From: DASWNP01 sp036399175
Lineage (GTDB): Bacteria; Acidobacteriota; Blastocatellia; Pyrinomonadales; Pyrinomonadaceae
Assembly (NCBI GenBank): GCA_036399175.1
Contig: DASWNP010000061.1
Coordinates: forward strand, 1-64,000
Length of the DNA: 64,000 nt
Direction: 5' to 3'
In this document: in pieces, positions 43,899 to 52,549 of the stretch
How positions within the stretch are numbered: position 1 is the stretch's first letter
How the letters are laid out: every line of letters begins with the position of its first letter
The notes under the pieces: generated by a model
What the model was told of the DNA's origin: nothing
Databases searched by the model: none
Seen by the model: the letters and a program-made list of their open reading frames with translations, nothing else
Translations under genes and position numbers: made by a program

Positions 43899-44735
43899 GT
43901 GACTGACCAGATTTCCGAAGGGCGAGCGCGCGGGGCCGCCGGAGCATCGAGCGGCACTTTGGGTGAGCAACTGCGCGCCGCACGCCAACAGCGCGGCATC
44001 TCGCTCCGCGAAATCTCCGACCAGACGCGCATCGCCATGCGCTACCTCGAAGCCATCGAGGCCAACGACTACAAGCAACTACCCGGCGGCATCTTCAATC
44101 GCTCCTTCATCAAAGCCTACGCGCGCATCGTCCGCTTCGACGAAGAGACGGCGCTGGCCGCCTACGCCAGCACCGCGCGCGAGTACGGCGAGACGCCCGA
44201 CGAGGTTGCCACCTCGCCCACGCGCTCGCGCATCTACATGGACGGCGAGACGACGCGCTCGCCCTACGTCACCGGCCTGCTGACCGTCGTCATCCTCGGC
44301 GTGCTCATCCTGCTCGTCTTCGGCGGCCTGCACTGGTATCGCCGTACCGAAAACAGCGTCGCCGACGCCACAGCCACAGCGCCGTCTTCTTCGACCGCCG
44401 CGAACAACCCGTCCGCGCCTCCGGCGCAAGCGCCGACGAACGCTGTAGCGCCGCAGGCTTCGGGGCTACAGGTTCAGGTTAAGGCCAAAGGCGAAGAGGT
44501 CTGGCTCGACGCGCGCATCGACGACGAGAAGATTCCTGATTCGACTCTGAAGGCCGACGAGACGAAAGAGTTCAAGCCGCAGAACCGTCTGAGCCTGCGC
44601 TATTCAAAGAGCAAGCTCAACGTGATGGAAGTGACCATCAACGGGCAGGTGGCGCAAGCCCCGCCGCCCAACCCGAAGAATGGTCTGGTCGAGTGGCTCA
44701 TCACCAAAGACGACTACAAACAGTTTCTGCCCTAA
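43899..44735 (+). CDS. RodZ-like membrane protein with helix-turn-helix domain
   Basis: 278 residues from GTG 43899. HTH_25 domain (LGEQLRAARQQRGISLREIS, YLEAIEANDYKQLPGGIFNRS), then a transmembrane helix (about 142-162, VTGLLTVVILGVLILLVFGG). A Pro/Ala/Ser linker and a C-terminal DUF4115 domain (WLDARIDDEKIPDSTLKADE) follow. RodZ links MreB to the cell-wall elongation machinery. The start lies about 100 nt after a strong promoter; the weak SD before GTG is the remaining doubt. Confidence 0.82.
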   Translation: MTDQISEGRARGAAGASSGTLGEQLRAARQQRGISLREISDQTRIAMRYLEAIEANDYKQLPGGIFNRSFIKAYARIVRFDEETALAAYASTAREYGETPDEVATSPTRSRIYMDGETTRSPYVTGLLTVVILGVLILLVFGGLHWYRRTENSVADATATAPSSSTAANNPSAPPAQAPTNAVAPQASGLQVQVKAKGEEVWLDARIDDEKIPDSTLKADETKEFKPQNRLSLRYSKSKLNVMEVTINGQVAQAPPPNPKNGLVEWLITKDDYKQFLP

Positions 44736-44737
44736 TG

Positions 44738-44825
44738 AAAGTTACAGGTCTCAAGTCTCAGGTTTCAGGTTCGGACGCAAGCACTCTGCTTCCAACTTGA
44801 GACCTGAGACTTGAGACTTCAAATT
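44738..44825. repeat. Heptad-repeat palindrome, 'gtctcag' family
   Basis: acaggtctcaagtctcaggt ... with complementary acttgagacctgagacttga; loop about 30 nt. It fills the gap between the RodZ-like gene and guaB, ending 16 bp before the guaB ATG. Confidence 0.85.
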
Positions 44826-44841
44826 TTAGACCGGAGTTATC

Positions 44842-47664
44842 ATGCTGACGAACGAACTGGCAGACGGCCTGACCTTCGACGACATCCTGCTCGTCCCCGC
44901 GCGCTCCGACGTGCTGCCCGCCGAAACCGACACCTCGACGCAGTTCACGCGCGGCATACGCCTGCAAATCCCCCTGTGCTCCTCGGCGATGGACACCGTC
45001 ACGGAGGCGGCGCTCGCCATCGCCATCGCGCAGCAGGGCGGCATCGGCGTCATTCACAAGAATCTCCCCGTCGAGCGCCAGGCCGAAGAGGTTGATAAGG
45101 TGAAGCGCTCGGAGTCGGGGATGATTGTTGACCCTGTGACGATTCAGCCCGACCGGCCTGTGAGCGAGGCTCTGGCCGTGATGGAGCGCTACAAGATTAG
45201 CGGCGTGCCCGTCGTCGATGAAGACGGGCATCTGGTCGGCATCATCACCAACCGCGACCTTCGCTTCGAGACGCGCTTTCAGATTCCCGTCTCCGAAGTG
45301 ATGACGAAGCAGCCGCTTGTCACCGTCCCGGTCGGCACGACGCTCGAAGAGGCTAAAGGCGTCCTGCAAAAGCATCGCATCGAGAAACTGCTCGTCATCG
45401 ACGGCGACAAGCATCTCAAAGGTCTCATCACGGTCAAAGACATACAGAAGGCCATCAAGTATCCTTCGGCGGCGAAAGACGATTTGGGAAGATTGAGAGT
45501 CGCCGCCGCCATCGGCGCGACGGGCGACTTCCGCGAGCGTGCGGACGAGCTTGTTCGCGCCCGCGTCGATTGTCTCGTCGTCGATACGGCGCACGGCCAT
45601 TCGACGCGCGTCATCGAAGCCGTGCGCGAAATCAAGCGCAGGCATCCGCAGACGCAGCTCATCGCCGGAAACGTCGCCACAGCCGAAGGCACGCGCGAGC
45701 TGATAGAGGCGGGCGTCGATGCCGTCAAGTGCGGCATTGGGCCGGGGAGTATATGCCTTCAAGGAGACGCACAAATCCTTCTGGGCGACAATTCGGTGAA
45801 ACCTATCTCGCAGGTGAGAGTCGGTGAGTCGGTCATCACGCACGCGGGTCGCCTCCGGCGAGTGACGAAAACTTATCGTCGCCTGTATCGAGGGTCGATG
45901 GTCACACTCAACGTCGGCGGCTGCCCGGGCCGTCTGCGCGTCACGCCGAACCACGAGTTTCTCGCCCTGACCTTCAACGCACCCCAATCCGTGCGCGCCA
46001 AGAATGGCGCGAAGTATTTCTTCAATCGACCCAAGTTCAATAAGGGACTGCGCTGGGCGCGCGCCGACGAACTGAAGGCGCAGGACGTGCTCGCCGTCCC
46101 ACGCCAGCGTTACGAGCCGGAGGAGATAGTTTTCGACCTGGCTGACATTGTCCCGCACTACCACTCCGACAGCCGGGAGGTGTGGGCGACGAAGCCGAGC
46201 CGCAACGTCAACCTCGAAACCTACGCTGACCTGGCGGCGCGCTTCGACAGCACACCGCGCGTCGTCGGCTCGATTGTCGTGGGCACACGCGGACTCAGCG
46301 ACGAGCTATCGGCCAAAGTCAACGCATATCTGGACGCGACCGGATATGAGCGTGCGATGCTGCCAGCGAAGCTCAACCGCTTCGTCGCGCTCGACGGGCG
46401 ACTCATGCGCCTCGTCGGCTACTACGCTGCCGAAGGCTACGTCGTCGGCAATGAGAACAACCGCCAGCTCCGCTTCGCCTTCGGCGCGCACGAGACCGAA
46501 TACGCAGAGGATGCGCGCCGTCTCGTCGCGGAAGTTTTCGGCTATCGGGGCGCGACCCTGCGCCCGACGCCGCGTCACGCGCTCGAAGTGTTGGTTTACA
46601 ACCACGCCATCGCGCGCTTCTTCGAGACGCTTGTGCCGTCGGGCGCGCGCGATAAGCGGCTGCCCGCCTGCGCTCTCAACCAGTCGCGCGAGAATCTGCG
46701 CCAACTGCTCATCGGTGCGCTGCGTGGCGACGGCTGTCTGAAAGACCCACGCCGCATCGCCTACAAGACTGCCTCGCCCCACCTCGCGCAACAGATTGCG
46801 GAGGTCTTCATGCGGCTCGGCTACCTGCCCTCCGTGCAGAGCTATGAGAGCGGAAGGCCCGGCTGGGCGACCAGCTACCACGTTCGCATCGGCGGCGCGC
46901 AGTGCGCTCGCTTCGCGCGTGAGTTTCCCGAGTTCGACCTCGCTTACCCAGAAGACCTCAAGCTCAAACAGGACGTTTTCGCCGACGAGCAGTTCTTCTA
47001 CGTGCCTATCCTCTCGGCTGAAGCATCAGGCGAGGAAGAGTTGGAGGTCTTCAACCTCGAAGTGGAAGAGGATCATACATACGTTGCTAACCGCGTGGCC
47101 GTGCACAACTGCACGACCAGGGTCGTGACGGGCGCGGGCGTGCCGCAGATGACGGCCATCTTCAACTGCGTGCAGGCGGCGCGCGGAACGGGTGTGCCCG
47201 TCATCGCCGACGGCGGCGTGAAGTTCTCGGGCGACGTGGCGAAGGCCATCGCCGCAGGCGCTGACGTGGTGATGATTGGCTCGCTCTTCGCCGGAGTCGA
47301 AGAGTCGCCCGGCGAGTTGATTCTCTTTCAGGGTCGGAGCTTCAAAGCTTACAGAGGGATGGGCTCTATCGGCGCGATGCGCGAAGGCTCGCGCGACCGC
47401 TACGCGCAGGACACGACCGAGATTGAATCCAAGCTCGTCCCCGAAGGCATCGAAGGGCGCGTGCCTTACAAGGGCACGCTCGCCGACATGGTGACGCAGC
47501 TCGTCGGCGGCCTTCGCGCCGGGATGGGCTACACGGGCTGTCGAAACATCCGCGAGTTTCAGGAGCAGACGCGCTTCATCCGCATCAGCCCGGCGGGCTT
47601 GCGCGAGTCTCACGTCCACGACGTTATCATCACGAAGGAAGCGCCCAACTACCGTCTCGAATAG
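44842..47664 (+). CDS. guaB: IMP dehydrogenase interrupted by an intein
   Basis: 940 codons: a 488-residue IMPDH plus a 452-residue intein (residues 305-756). IMPDH oxidises IMP to XMP with NAD+, the first committed step to GMP. Host motifs: LTFDDILLVPARSDVLP, SSAMDTVTE, two CBS domains (about 95-205), GPGSI|C-T-T-R catalytic loop, DGGVKFSGD, the RGMGSIGAM segment and VPYKGTLADMV. The intein sits immediately before the catalytic Cys, so the active-site Cys is also the +1 splicing residue. The enzyme should be inactive until splicing is complete. Confidence 0.96.
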   Translation: MLTNELADGLTFDDILLVPARSDVLPAETDTSTQFTRGIRLQIPLCSSAMDTVTEAALAIAIAQQGGIGVIHKNLPVERQAEEVDKVKRSESGMIVDPVTIQPDRPVSEALAVMERYKISGVPVVDEDGHLVGIITNRDLRFETRFQIPVSEVMTKQPLVTVPVGTTLEEAKGVLQKHRIEKLLVIDGDKHLKGLITVKDIQKAIKYPSAAKDDLGRLRVAAAIGATGDFRERADELVRARVDCLVVDTAHGHSTRVIEAVREIKRRHPQTQLIAGNVATAEGTRELIEAGVDAVKCGIGPGSICLQGDAQILLGDNSVKPISQVRVGESVITHAGRLRRVTKTYRRLYRGSMVTLNVGGCPGRLRVTPNHEFLALTFNAPQSVRAKNGAKYFFNRPKFNKGLRWARADELKAQDVLAVPRQRYEPEEIVFDLADIVPHYHSDSREVWATKPSRNVNLETYADLAARFDSTPRVVGSIVVGTRGLSDELSAKVNAYLDATGYERAMLPAKLNRFVALDGRLMRLVGYYAAEGYVVGNENNRQLRFAFGAHETEYAEDARRLVAEVFGYRGATLRPTPRHALEVLVYNHAIARFFETLVPSGARDKRLPACALNQSRENLRQLLIGALRGDGCLKDPRRIAYKTASPHLAQQIAEVFMRLGYLPSVQSYESGRPGWATSYHVRIGGAQCARFAREFPEFDLAYPEDLKLKQDVFADEQFFYVPILSAEASGEEELEVFNLEVEEDHTYVANRVAVHNCTTRVVTGAGVPQMTAIFNCVQAARGTGVPVIADGGVKFSGDVAKAIAAGADVVMIGSLFAGVEESPGELILFQGRSFKAYRGMGSIGAMREGSRDRYAQDTTEIESKLVPEGIEGRVPYKGTLADMVTQLVGGLRAGMGYTGCRNIREFQEQTRFIRISPAGLRESHVHDVIITKEAPNYRLE
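45754..47109 (+). mobile_element. Full-length intein with LAGLIDADG-type homing endonuclease in guaB
   Basis: 452 residues. Block A starts at C305 (CLQGDAQILLGD), block B has the T-x-x-H of LRVTPNHEFL, and block F/G reads VFNLEVEEDHTYVAN...VAVHN before extein Cys. The centre has two DOD-like motifs, LVGYYAAEGYVVG and LIGALRGDGCLKD, with their acidic residues (E, D) intact, so the endonuclease may be active. All splicing residues (Cys1, His in block B, penultimate His, final Asn, Cys+1) are present. Confidence 0.95.
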
Positions 47665-47667
47665 CTT

Positions 47668-47694
47668 GCCCGTCGTCTCGATGGAGACGCGGGC
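47668..47694 (+). terminator. Possible terminator hairpin after guaB
   Basis: gcccgtcgtctc pairs with gagacgcgggc (one bulged T) over a 4-nt loop, 3 bp after the stop codon. No T-run follows, so intrinsic termination is uncertain. Confidence 0.4.
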
Positions 47695-47880
47695 TTGAAA
47701 CTCAAACAGACCTCGTTTGAAATCCGAAATCGCCACACCTCGCCCGCACGGCTAATCTGAATCAGTAAGGGCAGTCGCCGTCCGTCTCTCGCCGTACCCC
47801 GACGAGCCGTCCACTTCCGAAGCGTCGGCCACCGTTGCGGCTCTGAATCTTCACACGCAGTTCTTCACCCCTTAGAAAGG

Positions 47881-49068
47881 ATGAGTATGCCAACCAAAAA
47901 AGCGAGCAAATCCGGTAGCAAGAAAAACGCGTCGCGCGGACGCGCCATGAAGCAGGAGACGAGTCTCTCTTCGTTGATGCACAACATCATGGACGGGAAG
48001 AGTTCCAAAACTCGTTCGACGGGCGCAAAGAAGTCTTCGTCGAAAAAGTCGGCCTCTTCTTCAGGAGGCGCGAAGGGCGGCGGCCTGAGCCTCGCGCAGT
48101 TTCTCAAGGCCAAACCGCAGGACGGCTACAGCGCCGTCTTTCTCATCAACCCACAGGACTCGACGCCGGAGACTCTGCGCGTCGCGTGGCCGGAGACGTG
48201 TCTGGCCTGCGGCCACTGGTTCGACTTTCCGGCCTCAGTCGTCGAGTCCATCATCCCGCTCGGCGTCGAGGAATGCTGCGCCTCGCCCATCCCCAAAGTC
48301 GCCCTCAGAATCAAGCCGCAGCACGACTCCATCATCGACATGCTGCGCACGCATCTGGCCGGCACGCTCGGCAGCGAGACGAGCGCGCAAGCGCCCGTGC
48401 AGACGCGTGGGCTTCGCGCCGTCACTTTCGCCGAAGAAGAGATGTGCGGCGCGGAGGCCGAGGCGGCGCGTGCTACTCGCGGCGTAGCGGAGGACGTGGC
48501 CGCAGCAGCAGCCGACGCCGTCGCCAATCTTGAGCTGAGCGGCGCGCATTGGGTACAGAGATTTCCCGGCAGCCGTTCCATCTTCGACACCAAGCCGCCC
48601 TTCCTCGACAAGCTCTCCAAGTTTCATCAGGCTCTCTTGGAGGCGGGCGCGCAGGTCGCCATCAACGCCACCTTCCGCCCGCCCGAGCGCGCTTACCTGA
48701 TGCACTTCTGCGTCAAAATCTCGAAAGGCGAGATAGACCCGCGACAAGTTCCGCCGATGGCCGGAGTCGGCATCCAGTGGTTTCACGGCGACCTCGCAAG
48801 CTCCAAGCAGGCCGCCGCGCAGATGGCCGAAGCTTACAACATCGCCTTCCCGCCCTCTCTGCGTTCGCGTCACACGCAAGGGCTCGCCATCGACATGACT
48901 ATCACCTGGACGGGCACGCTCAACATCAAAGATGCCACCGGCGCGACCCGTGCCATCGGCGCGCCTCGCACCGGACACGAAAACGCCGCACTCCACCGGG
49001 TCGGCGCAACCTACGGCGTCATCAAGCTCGTCTCCGACCGCCCACACTGGTCGAGCGACGGACACTAA
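47881..49068 (+). CDS. M15-like D,D-carboxypeptidase/endopeptidase domain protein
   Basis: 395 residues (393 if ATG 47887, which has a better-spaced AAAGG). The N-terminus is Lys/Ser-rich (about 1-70), with a Cys-bearing segment (CLACGHWFDFPASVV...GVEECCASP) that could bind zinc. The C-terminal half has the zinc-peptidase M15 pattern S-R-H-T-Q-G-L-A-I-D and a terminal D-R-P-H-W. This suggests cleavage of peptidoglycan peptides. There is no signal peptide, so export is unclear; the basic tail might bind nucleic acid or polyanion. A phage-endolysin-like origin is possible. Confidence 0.6.
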   Translation: MSMPTKKASKSGSKKNASRGRAMKQETSLSSLMHNIMDGKSSKTRSTGAKKSSSKKSASSSGGAKGGGLSLAQFLKAKPQDGYSAVFLINPQDSTPETLRVAWPETCLACGHWFDFPASVVESIIPLGVEECCASPIPKVALRIKPQHDSIIDMLRTHLAGTLGSETSAQAPVQTRGLRAVTFAEEEMCGAEAEAARATRGVAEDVAAAAADAVANLELSGAHWVQRFPGSRSIFDTKPPFLDKLSKFHQALLEAGAQVAINATFRPPERAYLMHFCVKISKGEIDPRQVPPMAGVGIQWFHGDLASSKQAAAQMAEAYNIAFPPSLRSRHTQGLAIDMTITWTGTLNIKDATGATRAIGAPRTGHENAALHRVGATYGVIKLVSDRPHWSSDGH

Positions 49069-49168
49069 AAGCAAGGCGGAAGGATGAAGGCGGAAGGCGG
49101 AAAGAGCGCCATTCAAGCTTGAGCAGCACGCTTTCATCCTTCTGCCTTCCTACTTCCTACTTGCTTTT
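49067..49168. repeat. Heptad-repeat palindrome, 'gaaggcg' family
   Basis: aaaagcaaggcggaaggatg... against ...catccttctgccttcctact; loop of about 30 nt. Starts at the stop codon of the M15-like gene and ends just before the glycosyltransferase start. Confidence 0.82.
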
Positions 49169-49174
49169 CCGGCG

Positions 49175-50323
49175 ATGTTTAAAAAAGTGCTTATCTTGTC
49201 GGCCTCGGCAGGGGCGGGGCATGTGCGGGCGGCTGAGGCCGTCGAGCGCGCGATAGTTGGGATGGGCGTGGCCGGAGAGGTGCGCCACGTCGATACGCTG
49301 AGCTACACGAACAAGCTCTTTCGGCATCTCTACTCGAAAGCCTACCTTGAGATGGTGAACAAGATGCCGGAGGTCTTAGGCTGGCTCTACGACCAGCTCG
49401 ACAAGCCCTGGCAGAACGAGCGCCGACGCCTCGCCCTCGACAAGCTCAACACGCGTCCCTTCGTCAAGCTCCTCGGTCAGTACCAGCCCGACATCACCAT
49501 CTGCACCCATTTTCTTCCCGCAGAGATTATCTCGTGGCTCAAGGCCAAAGAGAGGGTCTCTTTCCCGCAGGCAATCGTCGTCACAGACTTCGACGTGCAT
49601 GCCATGTGGCTCTGCCATCACTACGAGCAATACTTCGTCGCGCTCGAAGAGACGCGCGTTCACATGGAGCGGCTCGGCATCCCTTCGGAGAAAATCAGCG
49701 TCACCGGCATACCCATCGACCCGCTTTTCTCGCAGACCAAAGACAAGCGAGAGATGCGCCGGAAACACGGCCTGCTCGAAGACCGGCAGACGATTCTTCT
49801 CTCGGCTGGCGGCTTCGGCGTCGGGCCTGTCGAACACATCCTGCAATCGCTTCTGGAATTGAAAAGCAAGGCGCAGGTCGTCGCCCTCTGCGGGCGAAAC
49901 GAAGAGTTGAAAAGCCGCGTCGAGTCGCTGGCGAACAAATTGCCGGCGACACATCCGGTCGCCGTCCGCGCCGTCGGTTACACGACCGAGATGGACGAAT
50001 TCATGTCCGCCTCCGACGTGCTGCTCGGCAAGCCGGGCGGGCTCACCACCTCCGAAGCGCTCGCCAAAGGACTCGTCTTCTGTATCGTCAACCCAATCCC
50101 CGGACAGGAAGAGCGAAACTCCGACCACCTGCTCGAAGAAGGCGTCGCCATTCGCTGCAACAACCTCCCCGCCCTCGCCTTCAAGCTCGACCGCCTGCTC
50201 GAAGACCGAACGCGCTTCCAAGCCATGCAGCAAAACGCCCTCCGCCTCGCACGCCCCCACGCCGCCCGCCACATCATCGACAAACTGCTCGACCTGAACG
50301 CTCCACGCTCACACAAAAGATAA
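49175..50323 (+). CDS. MGDG-synthase-type glycosyltransferase (UgtP/MurG-like)
   Basis: 382 residues. N-terminal MGDG_synth domain (VLILSASAGAGHVRAAEAVERA, CTHFLPAEIISWLK, VVTDFDVHAMW) and C-terminal GT28-type nucleotide-sugar domain (ILLSAGGFGVGP, SDVLLGKPGGLTTSEALAKG, PIPGQEERNSDHL). Likely transfers a hexose from UDP- or other NDP-sugar to diacylglycerol at the inner membrane. A diacylglycerol kinase gene lies close by, which fits lipid metabolism. It may also act on another lipid acceptor. Confidence 0.85.
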   Translation: MFKKVLILSASAGAGHVRAAEAVERAIVGMGVAGEVRHVDTLSYTNKLFRHLYSKAYLEMVNKMPEVLGWLYDQLDKPWQNERRRLALDKLNTRPFVKLLGQYQPDITICTHFLPAEIISWLKAKERVSFPQAIVVTDFDVHAMWLCHHYEQYFVALEETRVHMERLGIPSEKISVTGIPIDPLFSQTKDKREMRRKHGLLEDRQTILLSAGGFGVGPVEHILQSLLELKSKAQVVALCGRNEELKSRVESLANKLPATHPVAVRAVGYTTEMDEFMSASDVLLGKPGGLTTSEALAKGLVFCIVNPIPGQEERNSDHLLEEGVAIRCNNLPALAFKLDRLLEDRTRFQAMQQNALRLARPHAARHIIDKLLDLNAPRSHKR

Positions 50324-50327
50324 AGAC

Positions 50328-50417
50328 AAATGATGAATGCGGAATGATGAATGCGGAATGAAAAGCAGAAAGCTTTGGTTTTGAATTCATCATTCATCAT
50401 TCCGCATTCATCATTTT
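50328..50417. repeat. Heptad-repeat palindrome, 'gatgaat/gcggaat' family
   Basis: aatgatgaatgcggaatgat... with complementary catcattcatcattccgcat. Its right arm overlaps the C-terminal codons of the minus-strand DUF2238 gene. Same family as 1892-1971. Confidence 0.87.
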
Positions 50418-51077
50418 GTTTGACTGTTGATAAGTGCCGAGCTGGCGGTCGTGCATCTTTGAGAAGAGGGCGAGGGCGAGGATTGCGCCGACGAGGGCGA
50501 GCAGCATGTCCCAGTGCGAATCCCAGATGTCGCCCTGCGTGCCGAGGAAGGCGTCGCCAAGCTCGGGCGAAACGATGAGCGACATCCACCATTCGATGAA
50601 CTCGTAGAAAGCGCCGATGGCGAGCATGATGGAGGCGACGATGAAGGCCATCCAGCGGCGCGAGGTCTCGACGAAATGCAGCAGTATCTCTCGCGCCGGA
50701 ATCGTCACCAGAAAGCCGAGCATGAAATGAGCGACGCGGTCGTAGTGGTTGCGCGATAGCCCGAACTCGTCGCGCACCCAGTTGAAGGGCGGCGCGAGCG
50801 CGTAGGTGTAATGCCCGCCCCAGGTCTGCACGAAGAGGTAGAAGAAGATTAGATAGCAGGAGAGACGCGTGAATTTGTAGCGCGGGTAGGCGATGACGAC
50901 TGCCGCGAGCTGCGCGAGCGGAAAGAAATTTTCCAGCGCCCAATCCCAACGGTCGTGCGGTCGAATCGCCAGCGCCATCCAGCCGACGGCGTAGATTGAG
51001 AGCAGCACGAGCAGCTCGCGTTTTGAAGGTCGTCCACGTTCTCGCTCCAACTCGTTCGCCTCTCTTTCGGGAAACAA
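50397..51077 (-). CDS. DUF2238 (YjdF-like) inner-membrane protein
   Basis: 226 residues, about six hydrophobic helices. Recognisable segments are WDWALENFFPLAQL, GGHYTYALAPPFNWVRDEFGLSRNHYDRVAHF (shown in part: FGLSRNHYDRVAHF), AREILLHFV and the acidic FYEFIEWWMSLIV plus TQGDIWDSHWDMLLAL. This is the DUF2238 pattern. Function unknown. The last residues (KMMNAE) are encoded by the adjacent palindrome, so the original stop codon may have been replaced by repeat insertion. Confidence 0.85.
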   Translation of the reverse strand: MFPEREANELERERGRPSKRELLVLLSIYAVGWMALAIRPHDRWDWALENFFPLAQLAAVVIAYPRYKFTRLSCYLIFFYLFVQTWGGHYTYALAPPFNWVRDEFGLSRNHYDRVAHFMLGFLVTIPAREILLHFVETSRRWMAFIVASIMLAIGAFYEFIEWWMSLIVSPELGDAFLGTQGDIWDSHWDMLLALVGAILALALFSKMHDRQLGTYQQSNKMMNAE

Positions 51078-51261
51078 TTATCCGACAGATGTCCGTCTCA
51101 TCGGACATCGCCAAACTCTCGCGCCCCCAAAACTCTGACGTGCCCGTGCGCCCGCGCCATTATAGAGCAACTTTCGCTCGCTATATCTCGCGGCATCCGA
51201 CTTGCCATCTCCCGCCCTCGGCGTGCACGATAGCCAAGCGAACGCAGGCGCGCGACTTTAC

Positions 51262-52161
51262 ATGAACAGACGCAGGGCAATCTTGATTTCAAATCCGAGA
51301 GCAGGACGCGGAGGCGCGCGTCGTGCGCTGGCGGTGGAGCGTTTCCGCGAGTTGCTCGGTGAGCACGGCGTCGAGGTCGAAGTCAGGAACACGGAGCGCG
51401 CGGGCGATGCGACCTACCTTGCGAAGCGCGCGGTGCACGCGGGCGTCGGCGAAGTCATCGTCTCGGGCGGCGACGGAACTATCAACGAGGCGTTGCAGGG
51501 GCTCGTCGGCTCCGGCGTGCGTCTCGCCGTCTGGCCTGCGGGCACGGCGAACGTCCTGGCGCGCGAGCTGCGAATGCCCTTCGACGCCGCCGAGGTGGCG
51601 CACGTCTGCGCGCGAGGGCGAACGCAGCGCGTCTCCATCGGCTGCGCCGTCGCCGGGCATAACGGCGCGAAGCGTTATTTCATGCTGATGGCAGGCGTAG
51701 GGCTCGACGCGTCGGTGGTGCAGCGCGTGCGCCCTCGACTGAAGCGGAGGGTCGGCGAGGCGGCCTTCTGGTACGCGGGGCTCGGTCATCTGGCGCACTG
51801 GGAGCCGAAGGAGTTTCACGTCGAGATTGAAGGAGAAATCTACAGGGCGACGTTTGCCGCCGTCGGCAAAGCGCCGCGCTACGGAGGCGGACTGGCGATA
51901 ACGCCGCGCGCACGCCTCGACGCGCCGGAGTTTGAAATCTGCCTCGTCGATTCTCAAAGCAGGTTTCGCTACCTGCGCCTGCTCTCGCACGCGATGCGCG
52001 GCGGCGTCCCTGAGAATGCGGAGAAGAGCGTCCGCTTCATACGCGCCGCGCGCCTGCGCGCCGACGGCGACGCCTTCGTGCAGGCCGACGGCGAACTCAT
52101 CGGTCGCCTCCCCATGAGCTTCGAGGTCGCACCCGAAACTATCGAGCTAGTCATTCCATAG
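51262..52161 (+). CDS. Diacylglycerol kinase-like lipid kinase (DAGK/LCB5 family)
   Basis: 299 residues from ATG 51262 (MNRRRAILISNPRAGRGGAR); a longer frame from 51202 lacks a ribosome-binding site. The ATP-binding G-G-D-G-T-I-N-E motif, WPAGTANVLARELRMP and the C-terminal beta domain (RFIRAARLRADGDAFVQADGEL) are standard. It phosphorylates diacylglycerol or a related lipid at the membrane. Near the MGDG-type glycosyltransferase, so lipid turnover is a shared theme. Confidence 0.9.
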   Translation: MNRRRAILISNPRAGRGGARRALAVERFRELLGEHGVEVEVRNTERAGDATYLAKRAVHAGVGEVIVSGGDGTINEALQGLVGSGVRLAVWPAGTANVLARELRMPFDAAEVAHVCARGRTQRVSIGCAVAGHNGAKRYFMLMAGVGLDASVVQRVRPRLKRRVGEAAFWYAGLGHLAHWEPKEFHVEIEGEIYRATFAAVGKAPRYGGGLAITPRARLDAPEFEICLVDSQSRFRYLRLLSHAMRGGVPENAEKSVRFIRAARLRADGDAFVQADGELIGRLPMSFEVAPETIELVIP

Positions 52162-52170
52162 GAGGCAGGA

Positions 52171-52229
52171 AGCAATCAGCTTTCAGCAGTCAGCTTTCAG
52201 CCGGCAGCCGACAGCTATCAGCAATGCCT
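52171..52229. repeat. Heptad-repeat half-palindrome, left arm, 'aatcagc' family
   Basis: aatcagc tttcagc agtcagc tttcagc cggcagc cgacagc tatcagc. There is no complementary arm next to it; the matching right arm lies at 52497-52545, on the other side of the amphi-Trp gene. Confidence 0.8.
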
Positions 52230-52256
52230 GTCGCGGCGAGCTAGCGCCCTTCGCCG

Positions 52257-52475
52257 TCAGCGACGCTTCCATTTAAGCTCTATTTCAACCTCTTCTTCAT
52301 CTCCCGCGCGAGCGTACTCGAACTCGACCGTGGCATAAGGCGGCACGTAGATGCGCTCCCCGGCAATCTGTATCTCGAAGGTCGTCTCTTCCTCCAGCGC
52401 ATCGGCCAGGCGTCGCAGCTTGGCGACGACATCTTTCGTCGAATAAGACTTCTCAACCTCTTTTTCGTCTGCCAT
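52257..52475 (-). CDS. Amphi-Trp domain protein
   Basis: 72 residues. The pattern VVAKLRRLADALEE...FEIQIAGERIYVPPYATVEF...VEIELKWKRR matches the small amphi-Trp domain, best known from haloarchaea and scattered bacteria. ATG is preceded by GGAG (minus strand). Function unknown. The gene lies between two arms of an otherwise split heptad palindrome. Confidence 0.82.
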   Translation of the reverse strand: MADEKEVEKSYSTKDVVAKLRRLADALEEETTFEIQIAGERIYVPPYATVEFEYARAGDEEEVEIELKWKRR

Positions 52476-52496
52476 CGTTTATCTCCACATTAACCT

Positions 52497-52545
52497 GCAA
52501 GCTGTTTGCTGACTGCTGACTGCTGATTGCTGATTGCTTCTTGCT
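52497..52545. repeat. Heptad-repeat half-palindrome, right arm, 'gctgact/gctgatt'
   Basis: gcaagctgtttgctgactgc... repeats; complement of the arm at 52171-52229. The two arms are about 270 bp apart with one gene between. Confidence 0.8.
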
Positions 52546-52549
52546 TTCC

